Assembly: GCA_000564995.1 (NCBI GenBank)
Contig: JDFH01000016.1
Span: 1-42,253 of the forward strand
Length of the DNA: 42,253 nucleotides
Direction: 5' to 3'
Origin: Atopobium sp. ICM42b
GTDB taxonomy: Bacteria; Actinomycetota; Coriobacteriia; Coriobacteriales; Atopobiaceae
Numbering within the stretch: position 1 is the first letter of the stretch; each line of letters opens with the position of its first letter. Below the pieces are notes generated by a model. The model worked only from the letters and a program-made list of their open reading frames with translations, was not told the origin of the DNA and ran no database searches. The position numbers and the translations under genes were made by a program. Below are positions 8,998-18,223 of the stretch, one piece after another.

Positions 8998-9993
8998 ATG
9001 AATGATTTCATTTCTAATGAGAGTGATGTGGAGCCCTCTAAAGCCATAGATGTCGTGGAGATTTCTGCAGAAGAGGAAGTACTTGGTAGCGACGACGCAG
9101 AAATAACCCCTGATAATAAGAAGAAAATTTATCGAGGAATGCTGTTTGTCTTGATTGGCGGAGCTTCCTGGGGCGCATTTGGAACCGCCGCAAAATACCT
9201 GCTAGATACCTATCATGTTGATCCCATGTGGCTGATTGATATTCGCGAGCTTTGTGCCTGCTGGTTATTCTTGGGTACCGCCTTTGCGTTGGATAGAAAA
9301 AATCTCACAACTGTCATCAGGAAGCCAAAAGAGCTGGCAAAGATTTTTGTAGTTAGTTTGTTTGCCATTTTATTCTCGCAAGTTGCTTACATTTACGCAG
9401 TTAATGCCACTAATTCTGGAACTGCAACTATCATGCAGTCGTTGGGCATGTTGGGCGTTTTGGCCTTTGTGTGCGTGGTTGGTAGGCGCTGGCCTCGCCG
9501 TCGCGAGATTCTTGGCATTGTTTTGGCACTTATTGGCACATATCTTTTGGTAACAGGAGGAAATCCCGGCACGCTTAACCTGCCAACATCAGGTATTTTC
9601 TGGGGCGTTATGTGTGCGTTTGCTCAGGCAGCGCTCTCTATTTTGCCCAAGCCTTTGATGGAAAAGTGGGGAAGCTTTACCGTAAACGGCCTTGCGTTTT
9701 TGTTCTCTGGCACGCTCATTGCTGTGTTTTACCAGCCCTGGAATCATATGCCTCAGCTGGACGCTTTTGGTGTTTTGCTGGTAGCCATTGGTGTGTTGGT
9801 AGGAACATTCTTGGCGTATGGCCTTTACCTGCAGGGCGTTAAGGACGCAGGCTCACTTAGGGCGGTGCTTCTAGGCACTATCGAGCCCGTTATGGCAACC
9901 ATTACCACCGTATTGGTGCTGGGAATCACCTTTAGCGTTGCCGACCTCATTGGCTTTGCCCTCATCCTCGCCATGGTCGTGCTCACCGCGTAG
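8998..9993 (+). CDS. EamA/DMT-family transporter
   Basis: A 331-residue drug/metabolite-superfamily permease. A ~45-residue acidic cytoplasmic N-terminus is followed by ten predicted membrane segments in two EamA repeats. The first opens with GMLFVLIGGASWGAFGTAAKYLL and the second with GIFWGVMCAFAQAALSILPKPLM. A conserved glutamate-proline pair (LGTIEPVMATI) sits in the penultimate helix region, as in this family. It would exchange small metabolites, amino acids or nucleobases; substrate cannot be assigned. It stands alone between a divergent peptidase gene and a convergent wall-hydrolase gene. The start has no strong ribosome site, so an internal start is possible, although the acidic leader looks coding. 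Confidence 0.85.
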   Translation: MNDFISNESDVEPSKAIDVVEISAEEEVLGSDDAEITPDNKKKIYRGMLFVLIGGASWGAFGTAAKYLLDTYHVDPMWLIDIRELCACWLFLGTAFALDRKNLTTVIRKPKELAKIFVVSLFAILFSQVAYIYAVNATNSGTATIMQSLGMLGVLAFVCVVGRRWPRRREILGIVLALIGTYLLVTGGNPGTLNLPTSGIFWGVMCAFAQAALSILPKPLMEKWGSFTVNGLAFLFSGTLIAVFYQPWNHMPQLDAFGVLLVAIGVLVGTFLAYGLYLQGVKDAGSLRAVLLGTIEPVMATITTVLVLGITFSVADLIGFALILAMVVLTA

Positions 9994-10006
9994 CCGCGCC
10001 CGACAA

Positions 10007-10037
10007 CAAAAACCCCGCAGGTAAACTGCGGGGTTTT
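10007..10037. terminator. bidirectional intrinsic terminator
   Basis: The stem AAACCCCGCAG/CTGCGGGGTTT with loop GTAAA spans 10009-10036 and has A and T tracts on either side. It separates the convergent EamA and wall-hydrolase genes. Confidence 0.9.
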
Positions 10038-10068
10038 AACGTTCTCTAAAGGTTATGTGGATAGAAGC

Positions 10069-11142
10069 TTAGATGAGCTCCATCTGCGTGAGAACTGCCG
10101 AGTACCAGCCGTTTGGATTAGCTGGATTGTATTTTGCAGCACCAGCAACAGAAAGCCTTCCGCCGTAGCCAGCAGCAAGACCAGCTGTGTGATCCCAGAT
10201 AGCCTCTTCCCAGCTACCCCAGCTAGCAGAACCCCAACCCCATGCGTTGTAAGGGAGGAAGTTATACCTACCCTTTGTACTCTCAACTGCAGAAATGGCA
10301 GGCGAGAGACGCGGATCAACGCCGTAGGCCCATGCAGCCTCAGCAAAGGTTGAGCCGTAGCCGGCAAGAGGGGAACCAGCAAGATACGCATCAATTCGAG
10401 CACCCCAGCTGCTTACAAAGTTGGTCTTATCGCTTGACCAGTCAACATTTTGAGCCGAAGGAGTTGATGGGGTAGTGACTTCAGTGGTGTTACCAGAAGC
10501 GTTAGTAAAGGTAGTCTCAGTAGAAGCTTGTTTCAGCGCTTCTTCTGCAGCTGCTGCTTCTGCTGCTGCCTGCGCAGCTTGCTCTGCCTGCAACTGCTCT
10601 CTTGTTGCGATTGCTGCATTCATAGCATCCTCAGCAGCCTTCTTCTGCTCTTCTGCTTCTGCCATCTGTGCATTTAAAGATGACTGAGTCTCAGAAAGCT
10701 CTTTGCTAAGGTCAACCAGGTGGTTGATAGCATCTGAATTTTTGTTCTGGATAATCTCAAGATACTGAACAACAGCAATCAAATCATTAAAGTTATCTGC
10801 CGACAAAAGCAGATCAATAATTCCCATGGAGCCCTGCTGCATACGATACATAGCTCTAATAGACTCTGCAGCTTTTAAGCGCTGCTCTGGGAGTTGCTGT
10901 TCAATCTCTGCAATACGAGCCTCATTGTCTGCAATTTGTTTTTGCAGCTCAGCTACGCGCTGGTTAGCGGCATCGTAATCAGAATTGGTTTGCTCTACCT
11001 TGGCCTGGAGCTCTTCAAGAGTCTCTGCCTGAGCTCTTGAGACGCCAAACAAAAAGGTATTAGCAACAAGCACTGCTACAAGAAGTGCTGTCATAAGGGT
11101 AGAGCATGAAGGTAAGCGTCTATGACGCATATATTTGTTCAA
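10069..11142 (-). CDS. secreted coiled-coil protein with lysozyme-like (glucosaminidase) C-terminus
   Basis: A 357-residue exported protein. The signal peptide is residues 1 to about 39 (hydrophobic core MTALLVAVLVANTFLFGV, cleavage after AQA). A long coiled coil of the PcsB/CwlO type spans about 40-210 (LEELQAKVEQTNSDYDAANQRVAELQKQI, SIRAMYRMQQGSMG), followed by a Ser/Thr-rich linker. The C-terminal ~110 residues resemble lysozyme/endo-beta-N-acetylglucosaminidase folds: YGVDPRLSPAISAVESTKG carries the likely catalytic Glu, then YNAWGWG and AKYNPANPNGWYSAV. It probably trims peptidoglycan at the surface. The start is the TTG at 11142, five to six nt after GGAGG; the ATG four codons later is too far from that site. 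A bidirectional terminator lies downstream. Confidence 0.85.
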   Translation of the reverse strand: MNKYMRHRRLPSCSTLMTALLVAVLVANTFLFGVSRAQAETLEELQAKVEQTNSDYDAANQRVAELQKQIADNEARIAEIEQQLPEQRLKAAESIRAMYRMQQGSMGIIDLLLSADNFNDLIAVVQYLEIIQNKNSDAINHLVDLSKELSETQSSLNAQMAEAEEQKKAAEDAMNAAIATREQLQAEQAAQAAAEAAAAEEALKQASTETTFTNASGNTTEVTTPSTPSAQNVDWSSDKTNFVSSWGARIDAYLAGSPLAGYGSTFAEAAWAYGVDPRLSPAISAVESTKGRYNFLPYNAWGWGSASWGSWEEAIWDHTAGLAAGYGGRLSVAGAAKYNPANPNGWYSAVLTQMELI

Positions 11143-11435
11143 ATCGACCTCCGCGATTGGGGCTTCCGATTAGTACGCATGTTGTGCTATCCACTCATTA
11201 CTGGCTTCAAGCGCGAGGTCAGATAACACTTGACCTCCAAAATACGCATAATCGCTTCTCTCCGCTCGTGCGAGGGTGTCAATTCTACTTGTTTTTGACC
11301 CCAATTGCCAACTTTGCAGAAAACAAGGCACTTTTAAAGTAGTAAAGTCGTTATATAAAGCCGTGAACGGTAGAAAAAGAAAGGGCGAACGGATTGCGTA
11401 CAATAGGTTCGTAATCAGTCCCCAAGGAGGTTTTA

Positions 11436-12368
11436 GTGGAGTCGGCAATTTTGTGGATTGAAGCGCTTAAATCAGCGTTGTTTGGCGTGGTTGAGGGTAT
11501 TACCGAGTGGCTACCTATCTCATCAACAGGCCATATGCTGCTACTCAATCAGTTCTTACCACTCAATGTTTCTGAAGACTTCTGGAATATGTTCCTCGTT
11601 GTTATTCAGCTTGGCGCAATTCTTGCAGTATGTGTGGGATTTTTTCACAAACTCAATCCCTTCTCGCCAAAGAAATCTAGGGACGAGAAGCGTTCTACCT
11701 GGAAACTCTGGGCAAAAGTGGTGGTCAGCTGCGTTCCTGCAGCAGCAATTGGTCTACCGCTCAACGACTTCATCGAAGAGCATCTTGGAAGCCCTTTTGT
11801 TATTGCCGCAACCCTTATTTTCTACGGCATCATTTTTATTGTGCTTGAGCTACATCGCGAGAAGGTCGCTGCAACGGTAAAGGTTGAAGCACCTCGCGGT
11901 AAACACATGCGTCCAGACGCCCCCGCATCCCTGAAGGCCCCTTCAGCCGACAACCTGGCCCGCGTGCAAGATATTGACAACCTGGATTGGAAGACCGCAC
12001 TTGGAATTGGCGTTTTCCAGGTTCTTGCAATTGTTCCAGGCACTTCAAGATCTGGTGCAACTATTCTTGGCGGCTTGGCACTTGGTTGTTCAAGGGCTGT
12101 AGCTGCTGAGTTTACGTTCTTCCTGGCAATTCCTACTATGGCTGGCGCTTCTGCTTTAAGGCTTGTTCGCTACTTTATGAAGGGCAACACCTTCACTGCT
12201 CCCGAGGCAATTATTTTGGGTGTTGGTTGTTTAGTGGCGTTTATTGTTTCGCTTGTTATGGTCCGTGCGCTTATGGGCTATGTCCGCAAGCATGATTTCA
12301 AGCCTTTTGGCGTGTACCGCATTATTCTGGGTATTGCAGTTATCGCATACTTCCTGCTTGTTAAGTAA
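11436..12368 (+). CDS. uppP: undecaprenyl-diphosphatase
   Basis: A 310-residue integral membrane phosphatase (BacA family) that recycles undecaprenyl pyrophosphate to the monophosphate carrier for peptidoglycan and other wall polymers. Both signature motifs are present: EGITEWLPISSTGH at residues 20-33 and PGTSRSGATI near 200. A non-conserved polar loop around 140-175 is longer than in E. coli BacA and accounts for the extra length. The start is GTG at 11436, with a strong AAGGAGG site six nt upstream. It is transcribed alone, divergently from the wall hydrolase, and closed by a terminator. Family members also confer bacitracin resistance. Confidence 0.95.
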   Translation: MESAILWIEALKSALFGVVEGITEWLPISSTGHMLLLNQFLPLNVSEDFWNMFLVVIQLGAILAVCVGFFHKLNPFSPKKSRDEKRSTWKLWAKVVVSCVPAAAIGLPLNDFIEEHLGSPFVIAATLIFYGIIFIVLELHREKVAATVKVEAPRGKHMRPDAPASLKAPSADNLARVQDIDNLDWKTALGIGVFQVLAIVPGTSRSGATILGGLALGCSRAVAAEFTFFLAIPTMAGASALRLVRYFMKGNTFTAPEAIILGVGCLVAFIVSLVMVRALMGYVRKHDFKPFGVYRIILGIAVIAYFLLVK

Positions 12369-12402
12369 GTTTCTGACTGACAAGCGATACAACATATGCG
12401 TT

Positions 12403-12435
12403 CAAGCGCGGTGAGTTTCTCGCCGCGCTTTTTTA
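12403..12435 (+). terminator. intrinsic terminator of uppP
   Basis: The stem AAGCGCGG (12404-12411)/CCGCGCTT (12423-12430) is followed by T6. The loop contains the window-wide octamer TTCTCGCC, whose last bases enter the stem. Confidence 0.85.
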
Positions 12436-12590
12436 TGCCAAAACATATGGAAAATACGTGGAAAACCTATGAAAGATATATGTAATCGCTCTGGGCTCAT
12501 TTACTAAGAGTTGCCTTGTCCTATATGCTCTTGCAGCTGAATTTTGGCCGTAAGAGTACGTAATTACTTGTAATAGTTCCAGGAGGTTTT

Positions 12591-14111
12591 ATGCGCCACA
12601 TCAAGACGCTTCAGAGAATTGCATGCGCACTCGCACTTGCATTTGTCGCAGTTCTTGCAGTTTCTGCACCAAAACTTGCATTTGCAGATCCTATTGATAC
12701 ATCTACACCAGGTGTAAAGGTTTCTGTTTTCTCGGCTGACGGTAATGCCGATACATCCAGGGTTCTTACAGACAACCCTCAGCATTCTGGCCACCAGACT
12801 CCTGTTCCTGGTCAGTATGGCGAGATTGTTGTTCGCGTTGGTCAGACCATTAGAGACACTGGTGCGTATTCCCACTACACCACCACTCGTCCCGGCTTTG
12901 CTCCTTTTGGCGTAACCACTACGCTGGTCACCGCAGGTGCTTATCCTGAGCTCCCTGCTACTGATTATGATTTCACCTATGCTTTCTATGGAAACAGCAA
13001 TACCGTAACTAATAACGGTGGTCAGTTCTATTTTGAGTTTACCGGTCGTAAGGTAACCCCTGCTAACCAGCCTGTTACGGCATTCTTCCTTGTTACTATG
13101 CAGGGAGATTCCTCTGACCCTGCTAACGTTGGCGGTAACACCACTCACCTTATGTGGGTTGGCTATCACATCCACGTTATTCCAGCAGAGACCACCCCAA
13201 CTCCTACACCTACGCCAACACCATCCGCAGTTAATCAGCTTATTTACGATGCAAATGGCGGCACCATCTACGGCAACGCAACTTATACAGAGTCCAAGAC
13301 TCCAAACAACCCTCGTACCTATGGTTTTGCTGAGTACAACATCATTGAAGACCAGCCAGTCCGCGATGGTTACAAGTTTGAGTTCTGGAAGCGTTCTTAC
13401 GTTGATAACCACTTCCGCTACGTTGGCGCTTCTGCTGTTCCTGCAGATGCAAACAACAACCCAGCTGGCGATAAGCGCTATGTTTCTGAGACTACGGTCT
13501 TTAATATGAGAAGCCCTTATACCCTGACTGCTGTTTGGAACCAGGAGTATGAGCTCAGCTATGACGCAAACGGCGGTACTGGCGCACCTGCTGCGCAGAG
13601 CGGTTACTTTGGTATTGATAGCAACACTGCTGACTCTCTCACCGATCCTAAGAACGAGACTGTCTCTGCAACCGTTCCAACTCGTGACGGCTACATCTTC
13701 AAGGGTTGGAAGCTTGACGGTACTACCTACCAGGCAGGAGATCAGGTAACCCTTACCACCGCCACTCCTAAGGTTGTTCTAGTTGCAGAGTGGGAGCCAG
13801 AGCCAGTTGCTCCTGTAACTCCAGAAAACCCTGCTACTCCAGAAAATCCTGGTACTCCAGAAAATCCTGCTACTCCAGAAAACCCTGGTACTCCAAGCAC
13901 TCCTGGTACCCCTGGTAGCCCTCTTGCACCAAGTTTCCCAGGCGCTCCAAATCCTGCAGCTATCCCATACTATGGCGGTCCTGCACTTCCATACACTGGC
14001 GATGAGAACCACACACTCAGCGCCATCGTTATGGCATGTGTTGCAGGTGGTGTGATTGCTCTGGCAGTTGTTGCTCGTGCAAAGAGCCGTCAGGCAAACT
14101 CAACAAACTAA
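12591..14111 (+). CDS. LPXTG-anchored surface protein with Flg_new/InlB repeats
   Basis: A 506-residue cell-wall-anchored protein. The signal peptide is residues 1 to about 32 (IACALALAFVAVLAVSAP, ending AFA). An N-terminal domain of about 170 residues is of unrecognised type. A Thr-Pro linker precedes two Listeria-Bacteroides (Flg_new/InlB B-repeat) modules beginning YDANGGT near residues 218 and 323, with the usual GYxFxxWK and YTLTAVW strands. A Pro-rich wall spanner TPENP[AG] follows, then the sorting signal LPYTGD at 466-471, a hydrophobic helix and a basic tail (RAKSRQ). A class A/SrtA-like sortase encoded elsewhere should attach it to peptidoglycan. GGAGG precedes the ATG. An adhesin role is plausible but not shown. 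Confidence 0.88.
   Translation: MRHIKTLQRIACALALAFVAVLAVSAPKLAFADPIDTSTPGVKVSVFSADGNADTSRVLTDNPQHSGHQTPVPGQYGEIVVRVGQTIRDTGAYSHYTTTRPGFAPFGVTTTLVTAGAYPELPATDYDFTYAFYGNSNTVTNNGGQFYFEFTGRKVTPANQPVTAFFLVTMQGDSSDPANVGGNTTHLMWVGYHIHVIPAETTPTPTPTPTPSAVNQLIYDANGGTIYGNATYTESKTPNNPRTYGFAEYNIIEDQPVRDGYKFEFWKRSYVDNHFRYVGASAVPADANNNPAGDKRYVSETTVFNMRSPYTLTAVWNQEYELSYDANGGTGAPAAQSGYFGIDSNTADSLTDPKNETVSATVPTRDGYIFKGWKLDGTTYQAGDQVTLTTATPKVVLVAEWEPEPVAPVTPENPATPENPGTPENPATPENPGTPSTPGTPGSPLAPSFPGAPNPAAIPYYGGPALPYTGDENHTLSAIVMACVAGGVIALAVVARAKSRQANSTN
13818..13889 (+). repeat. four 18-bp tandem repeats coding for TPENP[AG]
   Basis: The unit ACTCCAGAAAAYCCTGST occurs four times in register, alternating Ala and Gly at the last codon, and a degenerate fifth unit follows. 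It encodes the extended wall-spanning linker of the LPYTG protein and is a likely site of strain-to-strain length variation. Confidence 0.9.
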
Positions 14112-14180
14112 GCATACGTTTGGAGTAGATGATCTTCTCGCCATACGTGTAGAAGTTCACTAGCAGCATTTATGCAGATA

Positions 14181-14212
14181 AACCGGCTCTCTTTTGGGGG
14201 CCGGTTTTTTAT
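14181..14212 (+). terminator. intrinsic terminator of the LPYTG gene
   Basis: The stem AACCGGCTC/GGGCCGGTT (one G-T pair) with a short loop is followed by T6 at about 14205-14212. Confidence 0.85.
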
Positions 14213-14299
14213 TGTGGAGGCAGTAGAAACGAGCGCAATTAATGTCCGGTTATCGGGGTACACTTTTACTCTAAGAATGATTGACACAAGGATGGCGTA

Positions 14300-16738
14300 A
14301 TGCAGATTGATCTTGAAGGTTTAAATCCTGCCCAGCACCAGGCAGTTATGACAACTCAAGGACCCTTGCTGGTTCTTGCAGGAGCTGGTTCGGGAAAGAC
14401 GCGTGTTCTGACGTTTAGAATTGCGCACATGATTGCCGATGAAGGCGTTCGTCCTTGGCAGATTCTGGCCATTACGTTTACAAACAAGGCCGCAGCAGAG
14501 ATGCGTGAGCGTCTTGAAGCACTGCTGCCTAACAATATTCGTGGTATGTGGGTTTGCACGTTTCACGCTATGTGTGTTCGTTTGCTCAGAGAAGATGGCG
14601 AGCGTCTTGGTTATGGCTCCAATTTTGCCATCTATGATGATGACGATTCAAAGCGCCTGGTAAAGACCATTCTATCTGATTTAGATATTGATGTTCGTCA
14701 GTTCCCACTCAACTCCATCCGCTCTAAGATTTCTGCTGCTAAGAATGCGCTTCTGTATCCTGATGATGTAGAGGCTCAAGCAGCTAGTCCTATGGATCAC
14801 GTGGTAGCTCGCGTGTACCGTGCGCTTCAGACTCGCTTAGATAAAGCCAATGCTATGGACTTTGATGATCTTCTCATCAAGGCGTTTGAACTGCTCTCCA
14901 AGTACCCAGACGTGCTTGCTAAGTACCAGGAGCGTTTCCGTTATATCAACGTTGACGAGTATCAGGATACCAACGGCGTCCAGTACGCAATTACCAAGCT
15001 TTTGGCATCTAAGTATCGCAATCTTATGGTTGTTGGCGATGATGACCAGTCCATTTATTCGTGGCGTGGTGCAGACATCAAAAACATCTTGGCGTTCGAG
15101 AAAGACTATGAGGAAGCGGTTGTTGTTAAGCTGGAGCAAAACTACCGCTCAACAGGACATATTTTGGCGGCTGCCAACGCAGTTGTTGCACACAACTCTC
15201 ACCGCAAGCCAAAGCGCCTCTTCACCGATGAGGGAGATGGCGAGAAGATCCAGGTATATCAGGCATCTGATGAGCGCGACGAGGGCGCTTGGATTGGCTC
15301 TGAGATAGAAAAGCTGCACGATAAGGGCACGTCATACGACAATATTGCTGTGTTTTATCGCACTAATGCGCAGTCTCGTATTCTTGAAGACATGCTGCTG
15401 AGAGCAGGTGTTCCTTACAAGATTGTGGGCGGCACTCGATTCTTTGATCGTGCAGAGATCAGAGATGTTATGGCCTACCTTAAGGTTGTTGTAAACCCTG
15501 ATGATGATATGGCTGCGCTGCGCGTTATCAACACGCCTCGTCGCGGTATTGGTGCAACAAGCATTCAGAAGATTCAGACGTACGCACTATATAACGGCCT
15601 GTCGTTCTTCTCGGCATGTGAAGCATGTGTGATGGAGGAGAGCCTTCTTACCGCAAAGGTGAGAAATGCGCTGGTAGAGTTTACGTCTGCTATTGAGCAC
15701 GGCCGTCATATTGACGGTGAGCTTGATGAGATAGTTGAGGCAATTATTGACCGCTCAGGTCTTATTCGTGCACTTGAGGCTGAGCATACCATTGAGGCTG
15801 ACGGACGTATCGAGAACATTCGAGAGTTCTTTGGCGTTGCGGCAGAGTTTGACGAGTCTCACGACGATGTTGAAGAAACACTTGAGAGCTTGCAGCAACT
15901 AAGGGAAGCAGGAGCGCTTGACGCACAAGATGCTGCCTCGCTGAGTGCGGCAGGCTTTGATGCTGCTACCGGCGCGCTTGCTGGTGTTGCTGTTGAGTCA
16001 GATTCTGCACCTCAGGAAGAAGCTCTACATCCGCAGGTTGCTGCTGAGAAGCTCCCGGCATTTATGGAATGGCTGGCGCTTCGCTCTGACCTTGACAGTT
16101 TGGATGGTTCTACCTCTGCGGTAACACTCATGACCATTCACGCTGCAAAGGGTCTGGAGTTCCCAGCAGTATTTGTTGCTGGCATGGAGGAGGGAATCTT
16201 CCCACATGCAAATTACGAGGCTGAGGCGGCTCAGCTAGAAGAAGAGCGCAGACTTGCCTATGTTGCTATTACACGTGCGCGTAAGCGCCTGTATTTAACA
16301 TACGCATCTACCAGAAGGACTTACGGCTCTGTTCAGGCAAATCCTGTATCGCGTTTTGTGGGAGAGATTCCTCAAGTGCATGTAAAAGCTATTGGTGTTG
16401 GTTCTGCAGGTTTTTCTGGAGTTGGTTGGGCAAAGCGAGGAGACCGTCATGGAACCTTTGGTTCTGGTCGCGGCTCCGAGGTCTACGGTGGAAACGTTTT
16501 TGGTTCTCGCACGCGCTCTACCGGCGGTGCTCCAGCTCCACGTACAGCTCCTATTCAGAAAGACCCAGCCCGCGCTTCTGCAAGTTTTGCTGTGGGAGAC
16601 CAGGTTTCTCACAAGACCTTTGGCCCAGGCGTTGTTTTAGCAGTTCAGGGCGATACTATTGAGGTTAAGTTTACGCGTACTAATAAGACAAAGAAGCTCA
16701 TGAAGGGCTTTGCTCCAATAGTTAAAATTGAGGGATAG
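14300..16738 (+). CDS. pcrA: ATP-dependent 3'-5' DNA helicase PcrA/UvrD
   Basis: An 812-residue superfamily 1A helicase for nucleotide-excision repair, mismatch repair and clearing recombination filaments. Motifs in order: Q-motif LNPAQHQAV, Walker A GAGSGKTR (28-35), motif Ia ITFTNKAAAEMRERL, Walker B VDEYQDTN, motif III GDDDQSIYSWRGAD, motif IV LEQNYRST, motif V TIHAAKGLEFP, and motif VI AYVAITRARKRL. The C-terminus carries the PcrA-specific SHKTFGPGVVLAVQGDTIEVKF module, which in PcrA contacts RNA polymerase. An insertion around residues 510-570 is acidic and Ala-rich. It is first of three tightly packed genes; only two bases separate it from mscS. Confidence 0.95.
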   Translation: MQIDLEGLNPAQHQAVMTTQGPLLVLAGAGSGKTRVLTFRIAHMIADEGVRPWQILAITFTNKAAAEMRERLEALLPNNIRGMWVCTFHAMCVRLLREDGERLGYGSNFAIYDDDDSKRLVKTILSDLDIDVRQFPLNSIRSKISAAKNALLYPDDVEAQAASPMDHVVARVYRALQTRLDKANAMDFDDLLIKAFELLSKYPDVLAKYQERFRYINVDEYQDTNGVQYAITKLLASKYRNLMVVGDDDQSIYSWRGADIKNILAFEKDYEEAVVVKLEQNYRSTGHILAAANAVVAHNSHRKPKRLFTDEGDGEKIQVYQASDERDEGAWIGSEIEKLHDKGTSYDNIAVFYRTNAQSRILEDMLLRAGVPYKIVGGTRFFDRAEIRDVMAYLKVVVNPDDDMAALRVINTPRRGIGATSIQKIQTYALYNGLSFFSACEACVMEESLLTAKVRNALVEFTSAIEHGRHIDGELDEIVEAIIDRSGLIRALEAEHTIEADGRIENIREFFGVAAEFDESHDDVEETLESLQQLREAGALDAQDAASLSAAGFDAATGALAGVAVESDSAPQEEALHPQVAAEKLPAFMEWLALRSDLDSLDGSTSAVTLMTIHAAKGLEFPAVFVAGMEEGIFPHANYEAEAAQLEEERRLAYVAITRARKRLYLTYASTRRTYGSVQANPVSRFVGEIPQVHVKAIGVGSAGFSGVGWAKRGDRHGTFGSGRGSEVYGGNVFGSRTRSTGGAPAPRTAPIQKDPARASASFAVGDQVSHKTFGPGVVLAVQGDTIEVKFTRTNKTKKLMKGFAPIVKIEG

Positions 16739-16740
16739 CC

Positions 16741-17523
16741 ATGGTATTGATGCATGACGGCTTGATCTTGGGCCTCACTCCACAAGATTTTATTTTCAGA
16801 GTAGTTACTTTTGTAGTTGTGTTTTTCATTGCATTTTTGGCTGAGCATTTTGCAATAAAGCTCTCAAGAAAGGCCTTGGATTCATCTAAACTGCCGTCGG
16901 CATCTATCTTTGTCAACATACTGCGCGGAGTTATCTGGGCGTTTGCTATTCTCGCGGTATTGCAGCCTGTTTTTGGTATTCAACCAACAGCGTTTGTAAC
17001 CGCCTTGGGAGTTACCTCCATTGCCTTGTCTTTTGGCCTGCAGGACACCATTTCTAACCTGGTGGGAGGCTTGGGCCTTATGCTGGGAGGTGTAGTTAAA
17101 CCTGGAGATCAGGTAAGCATTGGAACTATCTCCGGTGAGGTTATTGACATGAATTGGCGCTCTACCATAGTTCGTGCTCGTGGAGGTAGGGTAGACATCA
17201 TTCCTAATTCAGTACTTAATAAAACAGCACTTGCGCATCGTACCAGGTGGGATATGACAGAGGTGCCCATTACTATAGTGCTTAAACCAACCGTTGATCT
17301 GAATGCGGTAACGCAAGAAATAACAGAAATTGTTCAAGAGGTAGTTGCACCTCAGCTTGATAGAACATTTCCTATTGAGGTTGAAGCTGCAAGCATAGCT
17401 GATGCTGGCATTACCGTTATTATTCACGCACACATTAAAGACGATGCAAATGAGATGAGTGTGCGAGACAAAATTGTACGAGCCCTGGCTGGTTCCAGTT
17501 GGCTTGCAGGAGTAGGAGCCTAA
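16741..17523 (+). CDS. mscS: MscS-family mechanosensitive channel
   Basis: A 260-residue small-conductance mechanosensitive channel that relieves turgor during hypo-osmotic shock. Three N-terminal membrane segments lie at roughly 15-40, 60-80 and 85-110. The pore helix and beta domain are clearly MscS: LGVTSIALSFGLQDTISNLVGGLGLML, then KPGDQVSIGTISGEVIDMNWRSTIVRARGGRVDIIPNSVL. The C-terminal alpha/beta vestibule is complete. It begins two nt after the pcrA stop, and its own stop is followed one nt later by the mtnN start, so translation is probably coupled. Why a helicase, a channel and a nucleosidase share a transcript is not evident. Confidence 0.92.
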   Translation: MVLMHDGLILGLTPQDFIFRVVTFVVVFFIAFLAEHFAIKLSRKALDSSKLPSASIFVNILRGVIWAFAILAVLQPVFGIQPTAFVTALGVTSIALSFGLQDTISNLVGGLGLMLGGVVKPGDQVSIGTISGEVIDMNWRSTIVRARGGRVDIIPNSVLNKTALAHRTRWDMTEVPITIVLKPTVDLNAVTQEITEIVQEVVAPQLDRTFPIEVEAASIADAGITVIIHAHIKDDANEMSVRDKIVRALAGSSWLAGVGA

Positions 17524-17524
17524 C

Positions 17525-18223
17525 ATGAAAATTGGAATTATTGGTGCCATGGAGCCCGAGGTTGCGCTGTTAAAAGAGCAGATGACCATTGAGCGTACCT
17601 ATGAACAGGCTCGTATGCAGTTTGTTGAAGGCCGTTTGGGAGAAGTTCCTGTAGTTGTTGTACAGTCGGGAATTGGCAAGGTTAATGCAGCAGCATGTAC
17701 ACAGATCCTGATTGATACGTTTGCAGTAACACACGTGATTAATACTGGTATTGCAGGGCTTTTAAACCCTGAGCTACAGGTTGGGGATATTGTTATCTCC
17801 TCAGATTTAGTTCAACATGATATGAACGTTGGTCCTCTCAATTTTGCCGCTGGTCAAATTCCAGGTCTTCCGGTTTTCTCGTTTACAGCAGATGAGAGTC
17901 TTATTGAGCGCGCACTTGCATCAGCCAAAGAAGTAGCTCCTCAACTACAGGTTATTTCTGGCCGCGTTGCTTCAGGAGATCAGTTTGTAAGTTCATCAGA
18001 GTTAGCAGACCACATCTACACAACGTTTGGTGCTGACTGTTGCGAGATGGAGGGCGCTTCAATTGCCCAGGTTGCTTGGCTCAACCACATACCGTTTGTG
18101 GTGATTAGGCTTATGTCCGATAAGCCCGGCACTACTTCAAGCGGTGATTATTTGACGTTTGAGCGTGAGGCTTCTGAGCGCTCTGCCAGAATTACTGCAG
18201 CTATTATCAAAAAGCTTGCCTAG
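17525..18223 (+). CDS. mtnN: 5'-methylthioadenosine/S-adenosylhomocysteine nucleosidase
   Basis: A 232-residue enzyme of the PNP/UDP family that cleaves MTA, SAH and 5'-deoxyadenosine to adenine plus the thioribose. It detoxifies products of SAM-using reactions and feeds methionine salvage and autoinducer-2 synthesis. The N-terminus MKIGIIGAMEPEV carries the catalytic acid Glu12. Other markers are NTGIAG, SGDQFV, the substrate-binding CEMEGASIAQVA, and MSDKPG with the catalytic Asp. Length is typical. It is the last gene of the pcrA-mscS-mtnN cluster; AGGAG for its start lies inside the end of mscS. No obvious terminator was found in the 200 nt that follow. Confidence 0.95.
   Translation: MKIGIIGAMEPEVALLKEQMTIERTYEQARMQFVEGRLGEVPVVVVQSGIGKVNAAACTQILIDTFAVTHVINTGIAGLLNPELQVGDIVISSDLVQHDMNVGPLNFAAGQIPGLPVFSFTADESLIERALASAKEVAPQLQVISGRVASGDQFVSSSELADHIYTTFGADCCEMEGASIAQVAWLNHIPFVVIRLMSDKPGTTSSGDYLTFEREASERSARITAAIIKKLA

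Noticed and set aside
11143..11435. Small gene or RNA in the divergent spacer before uppP
   Set aside because: Short open frames there lack ribosome sites and overlap both flanking genes; only promoter-type AT-rich sequence is seen.
12564..13412. Open frame of 282 codons on minus strand
   Set aside because: It is antisense to the LPYTG surface protein, Cys/Arg-rich as expected of a shadow frame, and has no ribosome site.
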